Source of the DNA: Chara braunii
Taxonomy: Eukaryota > Streptophyta > Charophyceae > Charales > Characeae
Length of the DNA stretch: 27,400 nt
Reading direction: 5' to 3'
NCBI GenBank assembly: GCA_003427395.1
Contig: BFEA01000154.1
Coordinates: 875,538-902,937 of the forward strand
Of the stretch, positions 11,093 through 20,926 are shown one piece after another. How positions within the stretch are numbered: position 1 is the first letter of the stretch; every line of letters begins with the position of its first letter. The notes under the pieces were generated by a model that ran no database searches, was not told the origin of the DNA, and was given only the letters and a program-made list of their open reading frames with translations. The position numbers and the translations under genes were made by a program.

Positions 11093-12987
11093 TTATTAAT
11101 TATGCTAAAAGAATAATTTAATCGTTGAATAAATTGACGGACAATTGATAATTGGGTTAATCAACTTAATCCTTGTTAGTAAGAATCTGGTTATATGCTG
11201 CAATAGTGTCAAGGTTGCACCCGAATGATAGGGTAGGAAATTTCCTTTTTCATTCGACTTAACCCGTCTTCTTTTTTGCGGGTCTATTGTACTACTGGCT
11301 TCTGCTTGGTTCCATTTCATTTGGGTAATCTGGCTGTTGGACGTGGAGGAAGGGAGTGAGGGTTGCGCGTGGGCGGGAGGGCAGGGGTGCTGATGATTGG
11401 GGGCTCTGCGGCCCGTGGGCGGTGGGTAGGGGAGTGGTGGGATGGCAGTGAGAAGGGGGGTTGGGGGGGTGGGGTTGGATCGGGTTCGACGAGAGATGGT
11501 TGGATTGTGTAGGCGGCTGGTGGAACCTATTGGCAGTATGGCTACGAGGGTTGTTGCTTATCCTGCCTGGCGTGTGTTCGCAATCATTGTGTCTCACGTT
11601 TGTACTTCTCTATGGGCAGAAGTGTGACCTAGATATAGTGCTTGTATTCGTTGTCCATTCTGGTCTGTCCGTATGCTCATGGCGGGGTCTAGCCTTCAGT
11701 TGCGTTCTATCGACAGATTTGGAATGCTAGCGCGAAGACAGGGATAAACCCGACTCTATTATTGGAGAGTTCTAATGTCTAGGGATTGGACGGCATACGG
11801 AAAATGGATTTCTACTCATATCTTTAACGAAATCAATCCCGTTATTCTTGAGAGAAGCCGCTGCTTCCCTGCTTGCTCCCTTGTCCTTCCCGCTGTCCTT
11901 TGCCCGCTTGTCGGTCTGTGAGTCTGTGTTCAGAGTATCATACCTTGGTTGTGGGTGGGATCGACCTGGTTTTGGCGAGAGTCGTTGGGGAAATGATGCA
12001 CGTCCGGCTCCTTTGGCTGCTTGTATCTTGTCTCCCTAATACTTTCCTCTTGAGACGTCCTTCCTTATCAGGCAGCGCTCCTCCTCCCAGTCTCGTTTTT
12101 CTCTCCCTTCGCGCTGGGTGTTTCTTTTGTCCTTTCCCCCTTTGGTCGTGGTGAACTCTCTCGTATTGGATCCCTTCTTCCATCTTTCACCACCCGCCCG
12201 ATAGTGTTACTCCTTTTCCTGTTGTTATACCACTGCTCCCACTCAACTCTCCCTACTCTCCTTTTTCCTCTTTATGGTGTCTCCTGTCCTTTCTTTTGTT
12301 TAGCTTCCTCTCCTTCCCATGTCGTTCTCCTCTCCCTTCTCTCCTCCCCCCTTCTGTCTTTCCGTCCAAAAGAGCCATGCCCGTAGGCGTGGCGTGACAT
12401 GGCACGCTGGGCTTCTCGCCCGTCCAGGCTTTTCCCACCGAAAGGGTGTAGGTTGGGATGAAAGTCCCCGCGCGCGGCGAGTCCGCGCTTGTTGGCGCGA
12501 AAATTCAAAAATTAGCGCTCGCACTCACCGGAACGGCGTGAGCGTGTCCACTCCCGCCTCGAGACTTCTTGATTCTATTTTTCTCTTTTCCCATAATTTT
12601 GAAAAGTACAGGTAGAAAGGAAACTTGGTCTGCAATTTTTCATGTCCTCGTGATCTCCTCTGTGCTAAAAATTAGTAAGTGTTTGCCGATACTTGGTCTG
12701 TTCGGATAGACTGGACAACTTATCTCCCCCCATCTTCGTCCCTCCTACCTCACTGAACCAGGAAAGATGGTGCTCACATTGCTGTCTTGTCTGTCACATC
12801 ATCCAGAGTAAAAAGCGAACCTGTTTGGTTGGTTCTTGCCTCTTGTCCCCTTTTGAACCCACCTTTGATGTTGAAGGCTACTAAAAGTCTCCTGTTGTTC
12901 TTGCCAGTACAGTTTTCATCAATATTGTTTAGCGGGGCGTGCCGGAATTCACTGCATTTCGACTTTGGCTTTTCGTGTATTTTGCAG
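11093..12987. other. No gene recognised; AT-rich then GC-rich non-coding DNA
   Basis: 11093-11330 is AT-rich. 11340-11480 is G-rich with a poly-G stretch. 11850-12360 is strongly pyrimidine-rich, and 12380-12560 is CG-rich (GCGCGCGGCGAG and similar). Open frames here are short, of low complexity and match no family I know. If the exon at 12988 belongs to a long host gene, this could be upstream intron, and the LINE pair may lie in the same intron. I cannot see an upstream exon. Confidence 0.4.
12492..12503 (+). promoter_or_regulatory. E2F-like motif in a CG-rich patch
   Basis: TTGGCGCGAAAA matches the E2F-site consensus (TTTSGCGC-like, read on either strand). It sits in the only markedly CG-rich patch of the 11-13 kb stretch. 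No transcript start or open frame follows it that would make it a promoter, so a chance match is quite possible. Confidence 0.2.
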
Positions 12988-13148
12988 GTTTTTCGCGACT
13001 TCATAGGATACAGAACGGGACATAAAGGTGCAATTGCATCCAACGTGGGATCCATCAAGTTCGAAAACTTTGTCGTTGTGGACTATGGTGGATGGATAGA
13101 TGCTCCGGAAGTGGATGGCAAGGACTTTGCTGCTGGTATAGAGATCAC
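12988..13148 (+). CDS. Internal exon of a fibrocystin-L (PKHD1L1)-like host gene
   Basis: A 161-bp open segment bounded by a 3' splice site (GTGTATTTTGCAG ending at 12987) and a 5' splice site (GTACGT at 13149). It encodes FRDFIGYRTGHKGAIASNVG, then IKFENFVVVDYGG and FAAGIEI. Short repeats of F..F.....GA.A.NVG...F.NFV..D resemble the parallel beta-helix segments of fibrocystin-L/TMEM2-type large extracellular proteins; this is family resemblance by eye, not a search result. The exon starts in phase 0 and ends in phase 2, which matches the next exon at 22639. Repeat-like sequence is absent inside it, but the intron directly after it turns into (GAA)n. Upstream exons are not visible. Recognition of the family is moderate; that it is a real exon is more likely than the name. 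Confidence 0.55.
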
Positions 13149-13186
13149 GTACGTGCTGGATGGGAGGAGGAGGATGAGGAAACAGG

Positions 13187-13321
13187 GGGGGGAGGGGAGG
13201 AAGAAGAAGAAGAAGAAGAAGAAGAAGAAGAAGAAGAAGAAGAAGAAGAAGAAGCATCAATGTGCTATGTGGGCTTGTTTGAAAAAAGAAAAAGAAAAAG
13301 AAAAAGAAAAAGAAAAAGAAA
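13187..13321 (+). repeat. Purine simple repeats: G-rich run, (GAA)n, then (GAAAAA)n
   Basis: A G/A-rich lead-in at 13187-13200 is followed by about 17 GAA/AAG triplets to 13254. After a short spacer come six GAAAAA-type units at 13281-13321. Translated, this gives poly-Lys or poly-Glu runs, which explains the open frames here; they are not genes. It lies inside the proposed host intron, just after the donor site at 13149. Confidence 0.95.
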
Positions 13322-13807
13322 GGGGTATGAAGTTACTATGAACAATGTGAAGTCGTTTTATTTCACGAACCTGGCTGACTGTCACAAAAGCCAAAATGCT
13401 ACTTCACAACACTTTTTCTCTCCTCATCCAAACTGGAATTGCAGCCTTTAGTGCATAGACTCTCAAAGTAAATGTTGCAAGGGCGTATTCTGACCTACAG
13501 AAGAACCTCTAATTAAGATTCGTGGTAAGAGTGTTTAAGTTTGATATCGATGCATTGGGTGAAAAAAGGATGCACGGGGTGAAAAAGGGGTTGCTGTGGT
13601 GATTATTTACAACACATACAGAGGGCTGCTGGCAATGCTTCTGGGTCGCATGGGAGTTTCAGTATGGCCTCTTGTGTTTTTGAATGTGCGACATGTTCCT
13701 GTCCTATTTGGCATTTGTATTCGTGAGGTTCATCAATGACCTGTGCTTTGTATGAATTTTGTAGCTTTAGCTTTTCTGCTTTTTTTTGGGGGGGGGTGAC
13801 TTCAGTA
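13322..13807. other. Intron-like DNA, nothing recognised
   Basis: AT-leaning sequence without a convincing exon, RNA gene or repeat. It includes a T run followed by a run of Gs (about 13780-13797) directly before the hairpin element. It lies in the intron inferred between the two fibrocystin-L-like exons. Confidence 0.4.
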
Positions 13808-13972
13808 GAGTCACAAAAACGAGTTACAATTGCACTATGGGGCAAGGTACAGTTTGCAATTGCACTCCGGGCACCCTACCTGGCCAGAAAACTGGGTTGT
13901 GTACATTGCCCGAACTGCAATTCGAAACTGTTTCTTCGCCCATAGTGCAGTTACAACTCGTTTTTGTGACTC
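13808..13972. mobile_element. Hairpin MITE-like element, long terminal inverted repeats
   Basis: The left arm from 13808 (GAGTCACAAAAACGAGTT, then ACTATGGG and ACAGTTT) is repeated as an imperfect inverted complement ending at 13972. The arms are about 60 bp each and clearly more than 80 percent identical by eye, with a loop of roughly 40 bp. No coding capacity is present, as expected of a miniature inverted-repeat element. I could not identify a matching target-site duplication, so the superfamily is open. The element ends only 7 bp before the LTR-element target duplication at 13980. Confidence 0.75.
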
Positions 13973-13979
13973 CCGCATA

Positions 13980-13984
13980 GTTTC
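13980..13984. repeat. Target-site duplication, left copy
   Basis: GTTTC lies immediately before the TG of the 5' LTR and is repeated exactly after the CA of the 3' LTR. Five bases is the usual duplication length for Ty3/gypsy integrases. Confidence 0.85.
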
Positions 13985-15083
13985 TGTAATAACCCTGTTC
14001 AGAAGTAGCCTGGGGCCCAGAACTCAGCCCCAGGCCACGCAGACCTGAGAAGGTCTGCGCTGGGCTGTGTGACCAAGACNNNNNNNNNNNNNNNNNNNNN
14101 NNNNNNNNNNNNNNNNNNNNNNNNNNNNNNNNNNNNNNNNNNNNNNNNNNNNNNNNNNNNNNNNNNNNNNNNNNNNNNNNNNNNNNNNNNNNNNNNNNNN
14201 NNNNNNNNNNNNNNNNNNNNNNNNNNNNNNNNNNNNNNNNNNNNNNNNNNNNNNNNNNNNNNNNNNNNNNNNNNNNNNNNNNNNNNNNNNNNNNNNNNNN
14301 NNNNNNNNNNNNNNNNNNNNNNNNNNNNNNNNNNNNNNNNNNNNNNNNNNNNNNNNNNNNNNNNNNNNNNNNNNNNNNNNNNNNNNNNNNNNNNNNNNNN
14401 NNNNNNNNNNNNNNNNNNNNNNNNNNNNNNNNNNNNNNNNNNNNNNNNNNNNNNNNNNNNNNNNNNNNNNNNNNNNNNNNNNNNNNNNNNNNNNNNNNNN
14501 NNNNNNNNNNNNNNNNNNNNNNNNNNNNNNNNNNNNNNNNNNNNNNNNNNNNNNNNNNNNNNNNNNNNNNNNNNNNNNNNNNNNNNNNNNNNNNNNNNNN
14601 NNNNNNNNNNNNNNNNNNNNNNNNNNNNNNNNNNNNNNNNNNNNNNNNNNNNNNNNNNNNNNNNNNNNNNNNNNNNNNNNNNNNNNNNNNNNNNNNNNNN
14701 NNNNNNNNNNNNNNNNNNNNNNNNNNNNNNNNNNNNNNNNNNNNNNNNNNNNNNNNNNNNNNNNNNNNNNNNNNNNNNNNNNNNNNNNNNNNNNNNNNNN
14801 NNNNNNNNNNNNNNNNNNNNNNNNACGTGGCACATTGTGACAGGACTTCGATATGTGTTCAGATTACTGGTTACTGTGAGGTGGCGATCAAGGAAGGAGC
14901 CCGGAGAAGGAGTGGGCATGGTGACTTCCTCTCCCTTGTCTTTCCTCCCTCCTTCCTCTTCGTCTGTGTATGATTATCTCACCTCTCTCCTTCTGGATAC
15001 TGTTTCATTATTGGAACTATCAGCGGCTCGATAATCTGGACTTGCATTGTCGACATTCGTATTCATAACTTGGGTTCATTGCA
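13985..15083 (+). repeat. 5' LTR (interrupted by an assembly gap)
   Basis: Begins TGTAATAACC and ends GGTTCATTGCA, matching the 3' LTR. The first 95 bp (13985-14079) and last 259 bp (14825-15083) are resolved and the middle is unknown bases. The start contains two perfect 8-bp-stem hairpins: 14009-14016 with 14027-14034, and 14039-14046 with 14051-14058. The two differences from the 3' LTR are at the GGGCAT(G/T)GTGAC and TGTTT(C/G)ATTATT positions. Confidence 0.92.
14080..14824. other. Assembly gap, 745 unknown bases
   Basis: A run of Ns inside the 5' LTR. The matching section of the 3' LTR (21118-21805) is 688 bp, so the gap size is close to but not equal to expectation and is probably an estimate. 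Long open frames reported across it have no meaning. The gap starts at LTR base 96, the same place where a single N interrupts the 3' LTR. Confidence 0.98.
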
Positions 15084-15086
15084 ATT

Positions 15087-15098
15087 TGGTATCGGAGC
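15087..15098 (+). other. Primer-binding site, initiator-Met tRNA type
   Basis: TGGTATCGGAGC lies 3 bp after the 5' LTR. It differs at one base from TGGTATCAGAGC, which is complementary to the 3' end of plant initiator methionine tRNA and is the usual primer of plant LTR retrotransposons. It marks the start of minus-strand DNA synthesis. Confidence 0.85.
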
Positions 15099-15160
15099 TA
15101 TACTCCTGGCTGTGACCACGACGACAACGGCGTACGTGTGCAAGCGCCAGGTGGCGCTAG

Positions 15161-16172
15161 GTAAGTAAGAGGGAGTGCTCAATCGCGATTATAATCGCGC
15201 GACAGTCTAGACAGGGCACTCACCTCCATTGAAGACTGCACACGTACCAAGATGACGATGATGAAGATCTGTTGTTGAAGAAGAAGACGAAGATTGCCGG
15301 CGAGAAGATTATTGCTGGCACAGATACCAATCCCAACGCACGTGTTGACGTGGCAATTGGGATACCAGCCTGTCTGCTGACGTGGCATAAGATGTGCCAC
15401 GTCCCAGGATCTGGTCGCTGACGTGGCAATCATTGTTGCGTTCGTCACTCACAAGCGACCAGATCTTGAGTAGGAGCTGACGTGGCACTTGGAGGACTTA
15501 TTGCTGACATGGCAGGAGAGTATTGCCGCACCTACCGTTGATGTGGTGATAACCTGCTGATGTGGCATCCTTGTGCTGACATGGCATTGTTCGATTGGCT
15601 GGTCTGATTACGGTATCACAAGACACGTGGATGTGGCATGTGGGAAGGACAGGAAAACACATTGCTGACGTGGCATCACAGCATCTGTTGATTGGACACC
15701 GCTGACGTGGCAGTTTGCTATGTTGGTATGCTGGGAATGACACGTGGCAAGCAAGAAGTTGCCTAAGTGAGAAATTACATTCCGACGGCAGCAGTGGTAC
15801 AGCTGATTGAATGGTGTTTGGACAACTGTAGTGCCAACTGCTGATTGGTGTGCTGTAACGTATTGGCACAAGTATTGACGCAGGGAAGAAGAAGAACGCT
15901 AACATATTGTTATTGATTGATGTTGGTATACTTAGCTTGTGTTGCTTATTGTGGTGCTATGCGTACTCACTTGTGTGTGTATCTGATCACACGGCCTGAA
16001 GTGGTACCTGTAGAATCTGAATAGGATGTCATCACACAGACTACGAACAGAACAACATTAGTATTGAAATTGATTTTTTTTTTTTTTCTCTTTTAGTTAC
16101 AAATAAATCTTGCTGTTGTAGAATCGTGCGGCTGTGGAATTTATTACTTTTATTTAATTGTTTATTGTGCAG
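15161..16172 (+). other. Probable spliced intron in the retrotransposon leader
   Basis: A near-ideal donor (GCTAG/GTAAGTAAG at 15161) follows the primer-binding site by about 60 nt. A strong acceptor (TTTAATTGTTTATTGTGCAG ending at 16172) sits 15 nt before the gag ATG at 16188. Removing these 1,012 nt would bring the gag start close to the LTR leader and skip many upstream ATGs. Leader or internal introns are known in some Ty3/gypsy elements (Ogre has one in pol), but splicing here is inferred from sequence only. The ACGT-core motif array lies wholly inside it. Confidence 0.5.
15344..15750 (+). promoter_or_regulatory. Cluster of 12 GCTGACGTGGCA-like motifs (ACGT-core, bZIP/ABRE-type)
   Basis: Starts at 15344, 15376, 15417, 15476, 15503, 15537, 15556, 15575, 15627, 15664, 15701 and 15739. 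Five are exact GCTGACGTGGCA and the rest differ by one to a few bases, mostly C to T or G to A at the central CG. All are in the same orientation, and one inverted TGCCACGTC is at 15395. TGACGTGG and ACGTGGC are cores bound by plant bZIP factors (hex-box and ABRE-type), and CACGTGGC near 15740 is a G-box form. The spacing is irregular (19-59 bp), unlike a simple tandem repeat. Two more copies are in the 3' LTR (21573 and 21601). Whether they act as enhancers is untested. Confidence 0.6.
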
Positions 16173-16187
16173 CAAACGCATATCATC

Positions 16188-17915
16188 ATGTCTCAATCTG
16201 AAAGCACTTCTCAGACTCCCGTAGAACTGCTTGAGGTTCGAACCAGGCGACAAGTGGACGAGCGGAAGAAAGTATTAACCGCCCGCTTGAACATACTGAT
16301 CACTGAACTTCATGAAGCCGGTGCTGAGGCAGAAGCCCATGTCCGGGCAATGTTCAACCTTGAGGCAGCACATGCTGCCATCGAGGCAGCTGAGACTAGC
16401 ACCGATGTTCTGCAAGTTCAGGAGATACTTATCAAATGCTGACATGGACCAGTATACGGAGATTGCTAATAGCAGTGAAAAGAAAGAAGTGCCTGACAGA
16501 GGAGATAGTGGAATAGAATATCCGTCAGCTTGAGGAAGCACTTGAGAGAGAGAAGAACCAAAAAGAGGAAATCGGAAGAGAAAAAGAAAGAAATAAACAG
16601 CAAGAACAGAAACTAGAGGAGATCAGACAAAATGTCGTAGTAACTGAAGGGGAAGAACAAACTGTTTCTCTGAACCAGCTTATAAGTTATCTTGCTCACA
16701 TTGAAATGAGGCTTGACCAGCATGGTTTGCGACTTGATGAGCTTACCGCAGGCCTACGGACTGTCACGAATCTGGTCAAAGGAAAGAACAAAGTGGTTGA
16801 GCAGGAGAAAGAAGAGAAACCCAAGAAACTGATGGGAGACGCCATGAAGTCTCTCAAAGTTAATACTAACAAGAAAGAACAACAACAAAGGGGACCTTCT
16901 GATCCGCCGAGTCCGCCGCCGGAAGGATCCCCGAAAGGAAAGAAAGAGGGCCCTACACAACCTGAGAAACCGAAGAAGAAGGATAAAGTTAAAATGAAAT
17001 TGCCTTTCACATTTTGTAACAAGAAAGATGAAAATCTGCTATTGTGGATAGCCGAGATTCAGACATATTGTGGCACGGCCCCTGTCGAGCCCGAGTCCCA
17101 GGTAGCCTTCTCTACTTCTTGTCTCGGGGGGGAGGCTAAGGAATGGGTTTTGGCCGAAGCCAATGCAGCTGGGTTCGATGATATTGGGGAATGGGCTGGG
17201 ACACTGAATCTGAAACAGTTCCTAGGGAAGATCAAGGAATGTTTCCTTGACAAGACGACGACTGACAAAGCCTTCGACCAGCTCACGACCATTGGACAAA
17301 AATATTGGACCTCGGTGGAAGCTTTGTCCAGGGAGGTTGACCGGTTGCTGCAAGTTCCAGGACTGAACTTGCAAGACAACCAGGTATTGTACATATACTC
17401 CCGTGCTCAACCCGAGCCTGTGCGTAGTCAGCTCGTGGCCGAGTCAAAGTCAGGTAAGTATAACTATAGGCAATTTTGGGATTTGGCTCTCCAGCGAGAG
17501 CAAATGACTTCTCAGGTAAAGAACACATATGCATTTGTGGTGAAATATGGTGGTGGTGTAGGTGCAGGAGCAGGTAAGCGAGTACTCTGGCGCCAAAAGC
17601 ATCAGGATCACACCCTCATCGTCTTTGGCGACGATACTGTGGTGAAGTGGCCATTGGAGGCCGAGGGTGTGGCAAGCGGCAGTGATTCCAGAAAGGGGGA
17701 CGTCAGGAGGACCACGACCAGGAGTAAGGAGGAGACCACGCTCGTTCCCGGATCATCCCGATATTGCAGCCGGAAAGCCCTGGGAGAAGATGAATATTGA
17801 CCAAAAGACTTGGCAAGACCGGATGGATAACGCGCAATGCCTAAAATGCGGGACTGCGGGGCATGTAATTGCATGGTGCCCTTTAATCCGGAACCAAAAA
17901 GCGAGACGCCAGTAG
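16188..17915 (+). pseudogene. gag polyprotein of the LTR element, frameshifted
   Basis: The likely start is MSQSESTSQTPVELLEV at 16188, just after the predicted leader acceptor. The N-terminal frame stops at 16440, the reading passes through two frame changes (near 16430 and 16515), and then an open stretch continues to about 17560. It encodes a Glu/Lys-rich coiled coil (QLEEALEREKNQKEE region), a proline/lysine-rich linker (about 16880-16990), and a retrotransposon gag capsid-like domain (about 17000-17520). The capsid-like part contains AFSTSCLGGEAKEWVL, SVEALSREVDRLLQ and YSRAQPEPVRSQL. A further shift leads to a CCHC zinc knuckle (CLKCGTAGHVIAWC, about 17850-17890) and a stop at 17915. 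The knuckle frame overlaps the start of pol in another frame by about 80 bp. Confidence 0.82.
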
Positions 17916-20273
17916 GAGTAGCATCTGCTCTTACTGAGTTGAAGGGTTTAGATGATGAGAGAGGTAAGGCGCCTACTAACCCTTTCAACCCTTCGACTCA
18001 CATGGCAGAGGATGGTTCTTCTCCAGCCCATCGTCCAGAACACCCTGAACCTGTTTTATGTTCTGTCTCTCTGGACGACTCCCTTGACGAGCTTGGTAAC
18101 GAGTTGCTAGCATTACGAAGCTCGTGGGCTAAGAAATCAAAGTCTAAGGGTGAATTATTACTCGCAGATGTAGAAATCGCATATGCACGCGCGGGTGTGC
18201 TATTAGACTCAGGATCTACGCGGTCCTACATATCCGAAAAAACAATCCGCAAATTGCATCTCGGAATGAAGGTAAAGAACTTGTCTCGACCTATCACGTC
18301 TATCCTGGCTGACAAAAGCACGATCACTGTCTCACAATATATTGATCGTGTGAAATGTCGCTTCCGTACGAGGGACGGGAAAAAAATTATGCATGAAATT
18401 TCTTTTCTTGTGGAAAAGAATTTGCCGTTTGATATGATTTTGGGTATGGACTGGCATGAGGAAGCTAACCCAGACATCAAGTTCAAAGATAAAATTGTGC
18501 AATTGTGGAACGCACAATCAGAATTAAAAACCATCAAGTTGTATCACAAGTCTGGCTCTGACTCTAGTCTGTCCTTTTGTTGCATGAGTTACCTAACCTT
18601 TCGTTCGATGGTTTCGAAGAAAAAATTGGAACAGGAAGTAATGATGGTTCTCGTGAAACAAGGTGGTGAGTCCTCTACTTTCTATCCACCCTCGATCGAA
18701 AAACTCCTAGACGAGTATAAGGACTTATCAATGGAACCAAAAGGAACCACTGAGCGTGCCATAAAGCACACTATTGAGATCATTCCTGGCAGTAAGACTC
18801 CCAAGGGCCCTATCTATAGAATGTCTCCTAGGGAACTTGAAAAACTGAGGAAACAACTCCAGGACTTAACTGAGAAAGGATGGATTCGCCCTAACTCTTC
18901 TCCTTACAACGCTCCTGTTTTGTTTGTGCCCCAAAAGGAAGGTGAGTTACGTCTCTGCATTGACTATCGATGGCTGAATTCTGTCACTGTCAAAAATGTC
19001 GAACCCCTACCACGTATTGACGATCTGTTGGACCAATTGCAGGGCGGCAAGTACTTTAGCAAGATTGATCTGAAGTTTGGGTACCACCAGATTGAGGTGG
19101 AGCCCCGCAAATCAACACAAGACTGCTTTTCGAACAAGGTATGATCACTACGAGTTCGTGGTAATGCCTTTCAGATTGAGGAATGCCCCAGCGACCTTCC
19201 AAAGGTCCATGAATGAATTATTCCATCAATGGTTGGATCAGTTCGTCATCGTGTATCTCGATGATATTCTAGTGTATAGCAAAACACTAGAAGATCATGA
19301 GAAACACCTACGTCTGGTATTGGGGAAGTTGCGTGAAGGTAACTTCAAATTGAACCCGAAGAACTCTGAGTTCGCTAAGTCAGAAGTTCTATACTTATGA
19401 CACATAGTGAACGAAGATGGTCTAAGGCCCGAGGAAAAGAAGATTTCAGCAATTAGAGATTGACCACAACCTAAGTTTATCACTGAGTTGCGTTCTTTTC
19501 TTGGTTTGGCAAGTTACTATAGGAAGTTTGTTAGGAACTTCTCACTGATCGCCGCACCAATGAGGAAATTGCTAAAGAAAGGAACCATATGGTTGTGGGA
19601 TAAGGACTGTGAGTCTGCATTTAAGAAACTAAAGTATGCTTTGACCCACTATCCTGTTCTGAAAATTGCTGACCCATCTCTTCCCTTTACTGTTACAACT
19701 GACGTAAGTCAGTATGGAATTGGCACAGTCCTTCATAAGGACGATGGCAAAGGTTACAGACCAGTCGAATTTATGTTTGTCCGTCTGCCCAATGAAAAAG
19801 TTGTCAAGTCCACATATGAAAGGGAATTGTATGCCTTGGTCTGTGCTTTGAAAACCTGGAAGCACTATTTGTTAGGGAGGCACTTCATTGTGTACTCAGA
19901 CCACTCTACCTTGCAGTGGATAAAGACACAACCCAAGCTCTCTGACAAACTGGTACGATGGTCTGCTTTTCTTGATACCTTTGACTTCGAACTGAAAACA
20001 ATCAAAGGGAAGTCTAACGTGGTTGCAGATGCATTGTCCAGGCGAAGTGACTTCGTTGGGACTATTGTCTCTTATTTGGATGTGGGGAGTGATTTGAAGG
20101 AAAAGATTCGCCAAGGGTATGCGAGTGATCCTATCTGGAAGCCTATCCTTGACACTATTGTCAAAGACCCATCTCTACTCCCTAACTACAAAATAGCCGA
20201 TGTTTTGCTTTTCTTGATTGACCAAACTGAACAAAGACTCAGTATGAACACTGCACAAGGGGTGGAAACCTAG
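17837..20273 (+). pseudogene. pol of the LTR element: protease, RT and RNase H, broken
   Basis: Protease: VLLDSGSTRSYIS (catalytic DSG, near 18200) and DMILGMDW. Reverse transcriptase: IYRMSPRELEKLRKQL, GWIRPNSSPYNAPVLFV, LRLCIDYRWLN, FSKIDLKFGYHQI, then VIVYLDDILVYS carrying the YLDD active site (near 19250). RNase H: FTVTTDVSQYGIG, STYERELYALVCALKTWKHYL, VYSDHSTLQW and VADALSRR. Breaks: a frame change at a run of Cs near 19102, stops at 19398 and 19461, and loss of all similarity after about 20220. The integrase zinc finger and D,D35E catalytic core are missing, and the next recognisable sequence is the integrase C-terminal part at 20330. The domain order shows Ty3/gypsy rather than copia. 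Confidence 0.9.
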
Positions 20274-20329
20274 GCGGCCCATTGATGTGTTAACACGGGA
20301 CCAATTTCTCAGGTTACCGCCAGGGACTC

Positions 20330-20887
20330 GTGAATATGCAGTATTGTTTCAAGAAGACATTGAAAGTGAAAGAGAACTTAAAGAAAGCTAAAGAACAAAT
20401 GATAGACCAAGCTAATAAGCATCGCCGACCATCGACATTCAAGGTAGGTGATTTAGTTTGGGTCAAGTCTAAACAGTTCTCACTAGAAGAAGATGTGTCT
20501 CAGAAACTCCTGCCTGTCTATTTTGGACCCTGGGAAGTTCTCAAGGTAATTGGAGATGCAGAGGGACCGTCTTATCGAGTTGATATTCCCCCTCATCTCA
20601 AAACATATCCTGTCTTTCATGCGTCCAAATTGTTGCCTTACGTAGAAGGAAACGAGTTTCCAAACCGACCCTCTACGATTCCACCCGATATGGATGGCGG
20701 ATACGAGGTTGGCCGGATCATAGAGCATGGTTACTTCTCTACGGGAGGACGTGGATGACCTCAGAAGCAGTTCAAGGTACGTTTTAAAACGCAAGCACCA
20801 TCTGAGGACAAGTGGTTTAGCAAACGAGAACTACTTGAAACTGCTCCTGATATTGTTGCTGCTTATGAACGAGGATTAAAGTCGTAA
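20330..20887 (+). pseudogene. Integrase C-terminal (GPY/F) module and chromodomain-like tail
   Basis: This part follows the missing integrase core. KHRRPSTFKVGDLVWVKSK, YFGPWEVLKVIG and YPVFHASKLLPY form the GPY/F-type C-terminal module that contacts target DNA in Ty3/gypsy integrases. It is followed by YEVGRIIEHG, a TGA stop at 20756 in the same frame, then FKVRFKTQAPSEDKWFSKREL and APDIVAAYERG, ending at TAA 20885. The YEV..I..H, KW and AP..V..YE pattern is that of a chromodomain. The usual central Trp of the VKWKG segment is Phe here (VRFKT), so histone binding may be altered. The module is cut off from any catalytic core, so it cannot act alone. Confidence 0.75.
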
Positions 20888-20926
20888 ATATTTCTGCGGT
20901 GGAACTCGAAAATGAGTCGGCAGGAA

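Noticed and set aside
13092-13451. Open frame rich in Glu/Lys after the host exon
   Set aside because: Produced by (GAA)n and (GAAAAA)n simple repeats in the intron.
14069-15034. Long open frames spanning 14.0-15.0 kb on both strands
   Set aside because: Almost entirely unknown bases from the assembly gap; no coding information.
15344-15750. CRISPR-like array
   Set aside because: The repeat is only about 12 bp, degenerate and irregularly spaced (19-59 bp), and the context is a eukaryotic retrotransposon.
15179-15905. Minus-strand open frames in the retrotransposon leader
   Set aside because: They lie over the motif array and predicted intron, have no recognisable domain and run opposite to the element.
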